Assembly: GCF_900177805.1 (NCBI RefSeq)
Contig: NZ_FXAX01000005.1
Coordinates: 107,091-171,090 of the forward strand
DNA length: 64,000 bases
Direction of reading: 5' to 3'
DNA from: Fibrobacter sp. UWB13
GTDB lineage: Bacteria; Fibrobacterota; Fibrobacteria; Fibrobacterales; Fibrobacteraceae
Position 1 is the first letter of the stretch; every line of letters begins with the position of its first letter. Below are positions 54,562 through 63,199 of the stretch, in pieces. A program made the translations under genes and the position numbers. The notes under the pieces are model-generated. The model saw only the letters and a program-made list of their open reading frames with translations, ran no database searches and was not told the DNA's origin.

Positions 54562-55494
54562 TTAATCTTGCAATGCTTTTGGCAAGTTAAACTTCGTATT
54601 TTCCACTAATTTTACAAGATTTTGCACTTCAACCGGTCCAAATTTTTCTTTCAGCCAGTCGACGACACCCTGAACTAGCACTTCCGGTGCGCTCGCACCG
54701 CTCGAAATACCGACCGAACCAATTCCTTCAAACCATGCCGGATCAAGGTCATTCACGTCCGCAATCAAATGGCTCGGGAGTCCCTGTTCCAGTCCAAGCT
54801 CCATCAAACGCGAAGAATTAGAGGAATTCTTGGCTCCAACGACCAAGAGCATGTCGACCACAGAGCACAGTTCGAGAACCGCCGCCTGGCGATTGCCCGT
54901 CGCATAGCAGAGATCCCCCGCCTCCGGTCCGATGATTTCCGGGAAGCGGCGCTTAAGCGCCTCAATAATCTTGCGCGTTTCCGCCACAGAAAGCGTCGTC
55001 TGCGTGATATAGGCAAGTTCCTTGTCTGCAGGCACTTCTACTGTTTCCGCATCCTTTTCGTTCCTGATAAGCGTAATTGCGCCTTCCGGAAGCTGCCCCA
55101 GCGTACCTTCCACTTCAGCATGACCAGCATGACCAATCAAGATGATATGGCGCCCCGCATTGTAATGGCGTTTCGCGCTGAAATGTACCTTGAGCACCAG
55201 CGGGCAACTCGCATCGAGCACCTGCAAATTACGGGCTTTAGCCTCTTCATAAATATGTTCAGCTACACCATGCGCCGAGAAAATCACCACGGATCCCTCC
55301 GGTACTTGGTCGAGTTCATCAACAAAAACAACGCCTTTACCCTTGAGAGTATCCACAACAAACTTGTTATGAACAATTTCATGGCGCACATATATCGGCG
55401 TACCAAATTTTTCAATAGCCTTTTCGACCACATGAATAGCACGATCCACACCGGCACAAAAACCACGAGGCGTAGCCAAAACGATTTTTTTCAT
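54562..55494 (-). CDS. ispH: 4-hydroxy-3-methylbut-2-enyl diphosphate reductase
   Basis: The 310-aa iron-sulfur enzyme catalyses the last MEP-pathway step, making IPP and DMAPP. The three cluster Cys are C13 (PRGFCAGV), C97 (DASCPLV) and C196 (DLCYATGNR). SSNSSRLMELG and ISSGASAPEVLV complete the active site. It is the last gene of the envelope operon that starts at 58847. Confidence 0.97.
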   Translation of the reverse strand: MKKIVLATPRGFCAGVDRAIHVVEKAIEKFGTPIYVRHEIVHNKFVVDTLKGKGVVFVDELDQVPEGSVVIFSAHGVAEHIYEEAKARNLQVLDASCPLVLKVHFSAKRHYNAGRHIILIGHAGHAEVEGTLGQLPEGAITLIRNEKDAETVEVPADKELAYITQTTLSVAETRKIIEALKRRFPEIIGPEAGDLCYATGNRQAAVLELCSVVDMLLVVGAKNSSNSSRLMELGLEQGLPSHLIADVNDLDPAWFEGIGSVGISSGASAPEVLVQGVVDWLKEKFGPVEVQNLVKLVENTKFNLPKALQD

Positions 55495-55506
55495 AGTTTA
55501 CCTAAT

Positions 55507-56685
55507 TTACTTTAACAAATTTTTCAAGAACTCAAGCAATTGCTGGTACGAATCACTAATCTTCGCACTTTCATGAGCCAGGAACGTCTGCACCAAACGG
55601 ATATCCGGCTTATTGCGCCTAGAATATTCCGCAGCCGATTGCAACTGGGCAATAACGCCTTCACGTACAAGCGTTGCAACCGCCTCTTTTTGTCCCTCGG
55701 CATACGGACCAACACACGTAGAAACACCACTCTGAAGCGGCTCCCAAAAATCGTGAACACCAAGTCCACGCGCAAACGAACCACCAATAACAGCCGTTCT
55801 AGAAACCGCCAAAACTTCTTTTGTCTTGCCAAACTCGCTCACAATCGAAACCGCGCCCTTCTGCACCAGCGGCCAGTCGACAAGAGGAATTCCCTGTTCA
55901 CTAAGTTCCTGACGGAACTCTTCCACTTCGGGCAAACGACGCGGCATCAGCACCACAGATTCTCCACGCTTGATCGAAGAAAGAACCATGCGGCTAAGGC
56001 TCGACACCTCCTGAATGTGCATCGAGACAAACACCGTATCGACCGTCGGATTTTCAGGGGCAGAAACAGCCTTGTTCAAGCGCACCCACGGCAAAAGTTT
56101 CCAATCACCGCCAATCATCATCCGCGAATTACTCGCTCGCGCAGAAACGCTAAAGAAGCGCGACAAGTCCGAACCCGTTTGCATGCTCACAAAGCCAATG
56201 GCGGCATAGTCCATTCCCGGAACCGCGTGATGGAAGCGCCCAGAGACAAGGGCTACAGGCGGTCTCGTCGAAATACGCAACATCGAAGAGAGGTAGCCCG
56301 GCCAAAGCTCATTTTCGGCAAGAATCAACCCCATCGGCTTCACAGACGAAATAAAGGACTTCATCGTTGCAGGGGCATCCACAGGCGCAATGTGAGCGAC
56401 CACATCCACCCCCGATTCCTTAATAAACGAAACGACCTCTACCTTCTGCGTCGAGAGCAAAAGACGCGGGCAATTCGGCAAGTCCTCCTTGAGGCACTTC
56501 GCCAAATTCAAGAGCATCTTGCATTCACCAAGACTCGCGCCGTGCATCCAAAGGAAAGGTCCCTTAGGCCACGGACCGCGCAAGCGCTCGTTCATATGGT
56601 ACTTATTTTCTATAACAGGCACCTTGGCTGCAGCTTTGGCTACAGATCCGAGAGCCTCACGCGCAATGTCAAATACCTTAAACAT
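55507..56685 (-). CDS. waaA: Kdo transferase WaaA
   Basis: The 392-aa GT30-type enzyme adds Kdo to lipid A. The N-terminal motif HGASLGE holds the catalytic Glu54; ENELWPGYL and the C-terminal AVIGGSFARGLGVHDFWEPL are family marks. It is somewhat shorter than E. coli WaaA (425 aa) and lacks a clear N-terminal anchor. It overlaps the upstream ICMT-like gene by 8 bases. Confidence 0.93.
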   Translation of the reverse strand: MFKVFDIAREALGSVAKAAAKVPVIENKYHMNERLRGPWPKGPFLWMHGASLGECKMLLNLAKCLKEDLPNCPRLLLSTQKVEVVSFIKESGVDVVAHIAPVDAPATMKSFISSVKPMGLILAENELWPGYLSSMLRISTRPPVALVSGRFHHAVPGMDYAAIGFVSMQTGSDLSRFFSVSARASNSRMMIGGDWKLLPWVRLNKAVSAPENPTVDTVFVSMHIQEVSSLSRMVLSSIKRGESVVLMPRRLPEVEEFRQELSEQGIPLVDWPLVQKGAVSIVSEFGKTKEVLAVSRTAVIGGSFARGLGVHDFWEPLQSGVSTCVGPYAEGQKEAVATLVREGVIAQLQSAAEYSRRNKPDIRLVQTFLAHESAKISDSYQQLLEFLKNLLK

Positions 56686-57289
56686 AGAAAACCGCCACTT
56701 TCCTCAATATCAATAATAAATTACAAAAGAAAAGCCACAGCCATGTCGAAGAATCTGCAAAAAACGCCAGCCAAAAGGTTCTTTGCGCGGGAACGTGTTT
56801 AGAATCACAAGAAGAAGCGCCCAATGCGCTTAAACGCGGGACAAAAGCTGGAGTTTCGCGAGCCCAACAGCGCCACACATCGCCAAATTTCTGTTCCAAG
56901 AAGCGGTCTTCAATTCGCGAAAGCGCCACTTCAAAAGCAACCACGACAAGCATAAACGCGACCACCCAAAGCGAAACGCCTAGATGGAAAAACGCGACCC
57001 CGAGCGCAAAGCCCGTATTGGAAATGTAAAGCGGATGACGAACACGAGCGTAAGGACCGCAAGTCACAAGCGCATCCGCGGCATGGACATGCCCACGAGT
57101 ATGTTCGCCAATAAAACGCCTTGACAGCACTCGTAAAAAAGCACTTACAACGTAAATCGGAATCGCAATTAGGGTACTAGGGGTTAAATCGCCCGGAGGC
57201 GCACAAACAAGAGCAACAGCAATGACGCCCAAGATGTATCCGCGATAGCGATACAAGAACGCAGAAATTTTATTTTCTGCATTAGGCAT
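56678..57289 (-). CDS. Isoprenylcysteine carboxyl-methyltransferase-like membrane protein
   Basis: The 203-aa membrane protein has about five hydrophobic helices and the ICMT/PEMT signature GPYARVRHPLYISNTG, with a distal EDRFLEQKFG. This binds SAM at the membrane. Its start overlaps the ABC transporter stop by 8 bases, and its stop overlaps waaA. The methyl acceptor is unknown; the context suggests an envelope lipid. Confidence 0.83.
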   Translation of the reverse strand: MPNAENKISAFLYRYRGYILGVIAVALVCAPPGDLTPSTLIAIPIYVVSAFLRVLSRRFIGEHTRGHVHAADALVTCGPYARVRHPLYISNTGFALGVAFFHLGVSLWVVAFMLVVVAFEVALSRIEDRFLEQKFGDVWRCWARETPAFVPRLSALGASSCDSKHVPAQRTFWLAFFADSSTWLWLFFCNLLLILRKVAVFYV

Positions 57290-58847
57290 CGCCCATCTCC
57301 ACAACATTAAAACGTTGTTCAAGTTCACGAGAAAGGACATCGTGGCTCACGAGCACCACCCACTTGTGCAAGAGTTCAGCCGTATCGAGGAACGCTGTCA
57401 AAAGCAATTCGCGGTCCGCAAGCGCCACAGATGCAAACGGTTCATCGAGCAAAATCATGGAACTGTCAGAGGCAAGCGCCCAAGCTAAGGCAACGCGAGC
57501 ACGTTCTCCGCCCGACATTCCCTCCTTAGCCATTATTTTATCCACTCGCGCGGCATGCGCAAATTCGATGACTGCCGCAGAATTCGTTTGTGCAAGCAAT
57601 TTTTGCAACAAGTGAATTGGAGGGAGTTCTAAATCTTGAGCGACAAAAAACACGTTGTTTTTTAAGGGGATCGAACTTAAAATTTTTCCATAGTCCCATT
57701 CCTCAAGACCAGCAATCAAGCGCAACAGCGTCGACTTGCCAACACCATTTCGTCCACGGACAAGCACCGGCTTTTTCGTATTCCAACAAAGCGAAAAATT
57801 GCTAAAGAGCGTTTCAAAAGCCCCTTCATACGCAAAGTCGCCATGCGTAATTTGCAAGTTGTCTGAATTTGGAGAATACGCCTTTTCTGCAGAACTGGAA
57901 TCCGATTTTTTCGAAGGCAACGTTTCGAACTTTTCCAAAACGCTAAGTGCACTCATCGCAGACCTTGCCTGCGGCATCACGCGAGCACATTCCTTCACAG
58001 GCTTGTAACAAAGTAGAACCGCCGAGCAGTAAAGCACAAGTCCCGTTCCGTCCATCCAGCCCTCCGAAATCAGTAGCGCACAAAACGCAAGCACAAAGAC
58101 CATCGCCAAGACCGACACAGTTTCCGTAATCAGAGAAAGCACGCCCTTGCGGAGCGAAACATCAAGACCATCGTCCCTGAGATCGCGAACTCGAGCGATC
58201 AAGTCATTCGAAATTTCCTTACGTTCATAACGAGAACTCCAGCGACGGAAAAGTTTACGAGCAAGATAAAGCGAACCGCGAAAATCCGAGCGTTCCGTCA
58301 GGATGAGCTCTTCGGCAGGACCCATTTTGTGTAAACGGCGCTGCATCCAGCCCACCAGCGGAACAACCACAACAAAAAGGAATAACGTCAACGGCCAAGA
58401 AATGTAGAACAGCACCGGCAAAAAGACCAAAAGCTGGAGTACCGCCTGAACCGCCTGGAAAAACACGCCTCCATTCGATTGCAAAACAACCACCGATTCG
58501 TAAGCAGCCTCAACTTTGGATTCGCCCTCCGGCGTATGGAACACTCGCGGCGAGAGCGAACGGAGCGTATGTAGGAACCAACCCATTACCAGGCAACCCG
58601 CGCCAAAAAGCCATTTTTCGGAAATGTTCATTTTCCAGGCAAAAAACGCAAAACGGAGCGCCGTAAGGACGACCATCAGCACAAGCCACCCGGAGAGTGA
58701 GAAAATCGGTTTGCCTTGGAGAATATCCATAAATGAGCGAATGCCCCAAAGCAAAGCCGCATCGGCAGCACTCGCAAGCAAAGCCACCGGCAAAAAGCGG
58801 AAAACGCCTCGCCAAAGTATCTTTTTTAGCCTTTTTTTCAGAATCAC
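57282..58847 (-). CDS. ABC transporter, fused membrane and ATPase domains
   Basis: This 521-aa half-transporter has an N-terminal six-helix domain (about 1-285). Its ATPase domain has Walker A GRNGVGKST, signature MSGGERARVAL, Walker B MILLDEP and H-loop VSHD, so it is catalytically complete. A GTG at 58847 is chosen, because the longer ATG reading (58901) would run through the tRNA-Glu promoter and adds a Phe-rich leader. No ribosome site is clear in either case. As the first gene before the ICMT-like gene, waaA and ispH, it may export an envelope lipid or sugar lipid. Confidence 0.82.
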   Translation of the reverse strand: MILKKRLKKILWRGVFRFLPVALLASAADAALLWGIRSFMDILQGKPIFSLSGWLVLMVVLTALRFAFFAWKMNISEKWLFGAGCLVMGWFLHTLRSLSPRVFHTPEGESKVEAAYESVVVLQSNGGVFFQAVQAVLQLLVFLPVLFYISWPLTLFLFVVVVPLVGWMQRRLHKMGPAEELILTERSDFRGSLYLARKLFRRWSSRYERKEISNDLIARVRDLRDDGLDVSLRKGVLSLITETVSVLAMVFVLAFCALLISEGWMDGTGLVLYCSAVLLCYKPVKECARVMPQARSAMSALSVLEKFETLPSKKSDSSSAEKAYSPNSDNLQITHGDFAYEGAFETLFSNFSLCWNTKKPVLVRGRNGVGKSTLLRLIAGLEEWDYGKILSSIPLKNNVFFVAQDLELPPIHLLQKLLAQTNSAAVIEFAHAARVDKIMAKEGMSGGERARVALAWALASDSSMILLDEPFASVALADRELLLTAFLDTAELLHKWVVLVSHDVLSRELEQRFNVVEMGDA

Positions 58848-58880
58848 GAGAGAAAAAATAAAAAAATCAAACAAAAACCC

Positions 58881-58908
58881 TTGACATTTTCCTATAAACA
58901 TCTATATT
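58881..58908 (+). promoter_or_regulatory. Promoter of the first tRNA-Glu
   Basis: TTGACA and TATATT are separated by 16 bases and end 15 bases before the tRNA. The same layout precedes the second copy. Confidence 0.85.
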
Positions 58909-58923
58909 TGGCGCACACAAAAC

Positions 58924-58996
58924 GCCCCTATCGTCTAGTGGCCCAGGACTCGGGATTTTCATTCCCGCAACAGCGGTTCGAAACCGCTTGGGGGTA
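58924..58996 (+). tRNA. tRNA-Glu (TTC), copy 1
   Basis: This 73-nt cloverleaf has acceptor GCCCCTA/TGGGGGT (with G-U pairs), anticodon arm CGGGA-TTTTCAT-TCCCG (anticodon TTC), T-arm AGCGG/CCGCT and discriminator A. It is identical to copy 2. Confidence 0.96.
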
Positions 58997-59230
58997 TAAA
59001 AAAGTCAACCGCAAGGTTGGCTTTTTTTGTAACCGCCTCAAGCGGTATAAAAAGAGCTCAACGCAAGTTGGGTTCTTTTTTTATACCCTCGAGCAAACCG
59101 CGACACAGGGTATAAAAAGGCTCATCGAAAGATGAGTCTTTTTTTCAACCTTTTAAAGGGTATAAAAAAGATCAACCGCAAGGTTGTTTTTTTTTTTCAA
59201 TCCATCCATGGTATAAAAAGCCAGCTAAAA
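58997..59230 (+). repeat. Tandem tRNA-tail/terminator array behind tRNA-Glu copy 1
   Basis: Four successive units each start with a GGTATAAAA word like the tRNA 3' end and continue into a hairpin with a GNAA loop and a T run. Examples are AGTCAACC-GCAA-GGTTGGCT, GAGCTCAAC-GCAA-GTTGGG, GGCTCATC-GAAA-GATGAGTC and GATCAACC-GCAA-GGTTG. Words such as CAAACCGCGACACAGGGTATA between them resemble degenerate T-arm and acceptor sequence. A fifth GGTATAAAA lacks a hairpin. Confidence 0.7.
59088..59166 (+). repeat. 79-bp exact direct repeat (copy 1; copy 2 at 59426-59504)
   Basis: The segment beginning CTCGAGCAAACCGCGACACA and ending AAGGGTATAAA is repeated without change 338 bases downstream. It contains one complete terminator-like hairpin. 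Confidence 0.9.
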
Positions 59231-59267
59231 AAAATCGCACGCCCTTAAAAAAATTATCAATCCACCC

Positions 59268-59295
59268 TTGACAATATTTTATAAAATCCTATATT
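59268..59295 (+). promoter_or_regulatory. Promoter of the second tRNA-Glu
   Basis: TTGACA-16-TATATT, the same geometry as copy 1. Confidence 0.85.
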
Positions 59296-59311
59296 TGTCC
59301 TCACACAAAAC

Positions 59312-59384
59312 GCCCCTATCGTCTAGTGGCCCAGGACTCGGGATTTTCATTCCCGCAACAGCGGTTCGAAACCGCTTGGGGGTA
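59312..59384 (+). tRNA. tRNA-Glu (TTC), copy 2
   Basis: This is an exact copy of the tRNA at 58924-58996, with its own promoter and its own downstream hairpin array. Confidence 0.96.
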
Positions 59385-59605
59385 TAAGGAAAAGGCTTGC
59401 TTCTTAGCAAGCCTTTTTCGTTACTCTCGAGCAAACCGCGACACAGGGTATAAAAAGGCTCATCGAAAGATGAGTCTTTTTTTCAACCTTTTAAAGGGTA
59501 TAAAGGAACCAGCTGAAAAGCCGGTTCTTTTTTTATACCCACAAGCCAACCGCGACAAAGGGTATAAAAAAGATCGACTGAAAAGTCAGTCTTTTTTTTG
59601 TAACC
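59385..59605 (+). repeat. Tandem tRNA-tail/terminator array behind tRNA-Glu copy 2
   Basis: Four hairpin units follow: AAAGGCTTGCT/AGCAAGCCTTT, the shared GGCTCATC-GAAA-GATGAGTC, GAACCAGCTG/AGCCGGTTC and GATCGACTG-AAAA-GTCAGTC. Each has a T run, and all but the first are preceded by GGGTATAAA-type words. Confidence 0.7.
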
Positions 59606-60033
59606 GCAAAAAGCCACGTCGCGCGCCCCATAAACGGGAAGTCGCCCTCGAATGGAGGGCGACAGTATTTTACGAGTTGGAATGAGAGACTTCTGAATAA
59701 ACTCCTAATACACCAAAACCGTTCCTTACGGTTCCTATTGTCTCGTTTATTTCGTTAAATTCATAGAAGGGCGCTTGAAATTGCGCAAACAAATCAAAGC
59801 TCCCCTCTGATACGTTCACGTAAATAAATATAGCATAATTTTTTGAAAAGAATACATTTTTATTACAAAATTTCATTTTTTGACCACAGAAGTGCTAAAA
59901 ATTACCATTTTTTCGTATAAATTTTCTTTAAAATTCCGAAAAAAGACCGCGACGAGCAAGGAAAAAATGATTTTTCGAAAATTTTTTTGCGTTTTTATGT
60001 GTCTCCCTCCCCAAAGGTGAGAGAGGGATTAGA
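59606..60033. other. Gene-free stretch
   Basis: A hairpin GTCGCCCTC/GAGGGCGAC lies near 59631-59652. The rest is A/T-rich with several poly-T/poly-A runs. A 68-codon minus-strand frame at 59670-59876 lacks a ribosome site and is not called. Confidence 0.5.
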
Positions 60034-60152
60034 CAAGACGTTCACTTCGTTTCACGTCTTGCCCTACGGGTTACGGCCAGAGGCCGTAATCTCAAACTCG
60101 CCTGCGTTCGCTTCGCTCTCGGCGAGTTTGTCGAACCCTCTGCGAGGGTTCG
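60034..60152. repeat. Cluster of four perfect hairpins
   Basis: Four stems stand in a row: CAAGACG/CGTCTTG (60034-60061), TTACGGCC-AGA-GGCCGTAA (60071-60089), AAACTCGCC/GGCGAGTTT (60094-60129) and CGAACCCTC-TGC-GAGGGTTCG (60132-60152). None has a T run, so they look like repeats or a structured RNA rather than terminators. Confidence 0.65.
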
Positions 60153-60165
60153 GAAACACAAACCC

Positions 60166-60209
60166 TATGAAACAAATAAGGAACCCACAAGGGGTTCCTT
60201 ATTTGTTTC
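60166..60209 (-). terminator. Terminator/hairpin after tRNA-Ser
   Basis: GAAACAAATAAGGAACCC and GGGTTCCTTATTTGTTTC pair perfectly over 18 bases, directly downstream of the tRNA on the minus strand. Confidence 0.72.
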
Positions 60210-60210
60210 A

Positions 60211-60295
60211 AGGAGAGAGAGGGATTCGAACCCTCGGTCCTGTGACAGACTCCGGATTTCGAGACCGGCCCATTCGACCACTCTGGCATCTCTCC
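60211..60295 (-). tRNA. tRNA-Ser (CGA)
   Basis: This 85-nt class II tRNA has acceptor GGAGAGA/TCTCTCC, anticodon loop CTCGAAA (CGA), a long variable arm (GTCTGTCACAGGAC) and T-arm GAGGG/CCCTC. The base at the discriminator position reads T, where bacterial tRNA-Ser normally has G. Confidence 0.93.
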
Positions 60296-60644
60296 GAGGT
60301 TTGCATAATATAGTATATTTCATTTAAACTGTCTATGTTCATTAACTATTTCTGACAATCTTTTACTCCCTTTTATACAATTATTTTTTTGCAATGAGTC
60401 CATCCCATAAATTACATTTCCAATAACACCATAAATTCTATTTTGCTTATTTCAGAGAGCGACCTTTTAAAAACCTTTGATTTCAAACCTTTATTTTCTA
60501 CATTTGGCGCAAAATTAAGGGGACCCAACAGACTTCAGGTTTATAAGTGCGAGTGCACTTCGGGGCTTATTGAATGCTCGATTCGAGCAAAGTGATGACG
60601 CGGCATGTGCTGCAGATGAAGTTTACGGATCCCGAAGGTGACTT
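60296..60644 (+). promoter_or_regulatory. Leader region of the DEAD-box helicase
   Basis: This 349-base gene-free stretch is A/T-rich to about 60520 and then a more balanced leader. It holds small hairpins, one around AGTGCGAGTGCACTTCGGGG near 60546-60566 and one CTCGATTCGAG near 60577-60587. A long structured leader is common for cold-regulated helicases. No promoter stands out. Confidence 0.4.
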
Positions 60645-63050
60645 ATGGCAGAAGATATTTCTTGCGGCCCGGAAATCGACGTTCCGGAAAATAATGACAA
60701 CTCTAAATTGCAGCTCGAAGCAGATGCGTTCTTGAACGCCATCGCAGGCGGTGCAGACGAAGACCAGGCTGACGAAGCCGCATTCTTTGCTGCAAATCCG
60801 GACGGCATTGTCGTTGATGATAACGGCGAAGTTCTGGAATCCGGCGCAAATTCCAAGATTAAGAAAGGCGAAAAAGTCGAATTTATCGACGATGACGAAG
60901 CAACATGCGAGCAAGAAAAGCCCGCTGAAACAGAAGACTCTGCAACAGTCGCGACTGATTCGGCAACCTTAAACGAAGACTCCACAGACGAAGAAGATGT
61001 CGGCGACGAATCCTTGGTGACGTTCGACGATCTCGGTCTCTCTCCGGAAGTTCTTGAAGCGGTCAAGCTCGCAGGCTACGAAACGCCCTCGCCCATCCAA
61101 GCTAAGGCCATCCCGGCGCTTTTACAGGGCGCAAACCTTCTCGGAACAGCACAGACAGGTACCGGCAAGACGGCAGCATTCTCGCTCCCGCTCCTTTCGC
61201 GCATCAACTTTAACGGACGCGAAACGTCCATGCTCGTGCTCACGCCGACACGCGAACTTGCGATCCAGGTTTCGGATGCCATCCAGCAATACGCCGTCAA
61301 GATGCAGAACGTGACGGTTGTTCCGGTCTATGGCGGTCAGGATATCGCCATCCAGTTGCGCGCCCTCAAGCGCAAGGCTAGCATCGTCGTTGCCACACCG
61401 GGTCGTTTGATAGACCATATCAAGCGTGGTTCTATTTCTCTCGGAGCCGTCAAAGCAATCGTCCTCGACGAAGCTGACGAAATGCTCGACATGGGCTTTA
61501 TGGAAGACGTGGAAACCATCCTCAAGGAAATCCCCGCCGACGCCCAGCGCGCCCTCTTTAGCGCCACCATGCCGGACAGCGTCAAGAAGATTATCGACCA
61601 GCACCTGGGCGAATACGAAGAAGCTCGCATCGAAGGCAAGACGACCACGGTCGAAAACATTTGCCAGCGCTACTTGCTCGTGAAAAACGAACACAAAATC
61701 GAAGCGCTCGCCCGCGTGCTCGAAGGCGAAGAATTTGACGGTGTACTCATTTTCGTGCGCACCAAGCAGAACACCACCGAAGTGGCAGAAAAGCTCGAAA
61801 GCCGCGGATTCAACGTGGCCCCGCTTAACGGCGATCTCGCCCAGTCCATGCGCGAACGTACCATCAACCGTCTTAAGATGGGCAAGCTCGATATCGTCGT
61901 CGCAACAGACGTCGCCGCCCGCGGTATTGACGTGGACCGCATTTCGCTCGTTGTGAACTACGACATTCCGTACGACACGGAATCTTACGTGCACCGCATT
62001 GGCCGTACAGGCCGTGCAGGCCGCAGCGGTAACGCCATCTTGTTCATCACACCGCGTGAAAAGCGCATGCTCAAGACCATCGAAAAGGCAACGCGCCAAC
62101 CAATTGACGTGATGGAAATGCCGACCTCCGATCAGATCAGCAAAAAACGCGTCGAAGCATTCAAGGCTAAAGTCAAGAGCGTTGTAAGCTACGGTGAACT
62201 AGACCAGTTCAAGGAACTCGTCCGCGCACTCGCCGCAGAAGGCTGCAACATGAAGGATGGCGTTGCCCTCGAAGATGGAACGGTCAACGAAATGACCGCC
62301 GAAGACATCGCAGCAGCAGTCATCAAGATGTACCAGAAAAAGCAGCCGCTCTTCCCGAACCTCCCGCCGCTCGAAGCTCCGAAGGAACGCCGCGAAAAAG
62401 TCCGCACGGGCAGAGACTTCCTCGGCAACAGCGAAGATTTCGGCCTCAACAGCGAAGAACAAAAGCGCATGCGTAAGGAACGCAAGGAAGGCTTGAACGG
62501 CGTCGAAGAAGGCTTCTTGCGCTACTATCTTGGCGTCGGTCGCATTGACCACGTTACCCCGCGCGACATCGTGGGAGCAATCGCTGGCGAAGCAAACATC
62601 AACAGCAGCAACATCGGCCGTATCAAGCTCTTTGACAAGTTCAGTACCGTTGAACTCCCGAACACGCTCCCGCAAGACGTTCTCGACATTTTGTCCGAAA
62701 TGACAATCCGCGGTAACGACGCCCGCTTCCGCGTGATGACCGACGAACCTCCCGAGGGTCCCGCACCGGGAACAAGGCCGCACGCCAGCCGCGAAGAACG
62801 CCGCAGTTTCCATCGCGACCGCAAGGGAGGCTTCCACGACGAAGAACGTCGTGGCGGATTCCGCAAAAATCGCGAAAGCGGCGACCGCTTTGGCGACAAG
62901 CCTTTCGAGAACCGCAAGGCACGTCGCGAACGCCAATTCGCCGACCGCAAGCCAGGCAAGTTCGAAGACAAGCCCTTCCGCAAAGACCGCGATGAACGCA
63001 GCTTTGGCGACAAGCCGTTCCGCAAGACGCGCCGCTTCGGAAGAGTCTAA
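60645..63050 (+). CDS. DEAD-box ATP-dependent RNA helicase (DeaD/CsdA-like)
   Basis: The 801-aa helicase acts in ribosome assembly or RNA decay, especially in the cold. An acidic N-terminal extension (about 1-125) precedes the core: Q-motif YETPSPIQ, Walker A AQTGTGKT, DEAD in VLDEADEMLD, SAT in FSATMP and HRIGRTGRAGR. A DbpA-type RNA-binding domain (about 625-695) and a basic Arg/Gly/Asp/Phe-rich tail (SFGDKPFRK repeats) follow. The core and RNA-binding domain match DeaD; the acidic extension is unusual. Confidence 0.95.
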   Translation: MAEDISCGPEIDVPENNDNSKLQLEADAFLNAIAGGADEDQADEAAFFAANPDGIVVDDNGEVLESGANSKIKKGEKVEFIDDDEATCEQEKPAETEDSATVATDSATLNEDSTDEEDVGDESLVTFDDLGLSPEVLEAVKLAGYETPSPIQAKAIPALLQGANLLGTAQTGTGKTAAFSLPLLSRINFNGRETSMLVLTPTRELAIQVSDAIQQYAVKMQNVTVVPVYGGQDIAIQLRALKRKASIVVATPGRLIDHIKRGSISLGAVKAIVLDEADEMLDMGFMEDVETILKEIPADAQRALFSATMPDSVKKIIDQHLGEYEEARIEGKTTTVENICQRYLLVKNEHKIEALARVLEGEEFDGVLIFVRTKQNTTEVAEKLESRGFNVAPLNGDLAQSMRERTINRLKMGKLDIVVATDVAARGIDVDRISLVVNYDIPYDTESYVHRIGRTGRAGRSGNAILFITPREKRMLKTIEKATRQPIDVMEMPTSDQISKKRVEAFKAKVKSVVSYGELDQFKELVRALAAEGCNMKDGVALEDGTVNEMTAEDIAAAVIKMYQKKQPLFPNLPPLEAPKERREKVRTGRDFLGNSEDFGLNSEEQKRMRKERKEGLNGVEEGFLRYYLGVGRIDHVTPRDIVGAIAGEANINSSNIGRIKLFDKFSTVELPNTLPQDVLDILSEMTIRGNDARFRVMTDEPPEGPAPGTRPHASREERRSFHRDRKGGFHDEERRGGFRKNRESGDRFGDKPFENRKARRERQFADRKPGKFEDKPFRKDRDERSFGDKPFRKTRRFGRV

Positions 63051-63070
63051 TAGACTCAAAAAAAAATTTC

Positions 63071-63097
63071 ACGGAGTCCTTCGGGGCTCCGTTTTTG
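63071..63097 (+). terminator. Terminator of the helicase gene
   Basis: ACGGAGTCC-TTCG-GGGCTCCGT is followed by T4. Confidence 0.88.
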
Positions 63098-63133
63098 TTT
63101 CATCTGGATGAAAATGGCACGCTAATTAAGGCT

Positions 63134-63171
63134 AAAAAAAAAGAGCCCGTTTCCAACAATAACGGACTCTC
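63134..63171 (-). terminator. Terminator of the 35-aa membrane peptide gene
   Basis: On the minus strand, AGAGTCCGTT-N9-AACGGGCTCT is followed by T9. Confidence 0.85.
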
Positions 63172-63199
63172 TTTAAATCAACCGGTTAAAGGACATAGC

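Noticed and set aside
55540..56802. Long basic frame opposite waaA
   Set aside because: Extreme Arg/His content and no domain; waaA on the other strand is certain.
58997..59605. Possible CRISPR array
   Set aside because: The repeats are hairpins with T runs, unequal in sequence and spacing, and no cas genes are present.
59670..59876. 68-codon minus-strand frame after the tRNA-Glu arrays
   Set aside because: No ribosome site, unremarkable sequence and A/T-rich noncoding surroundings.
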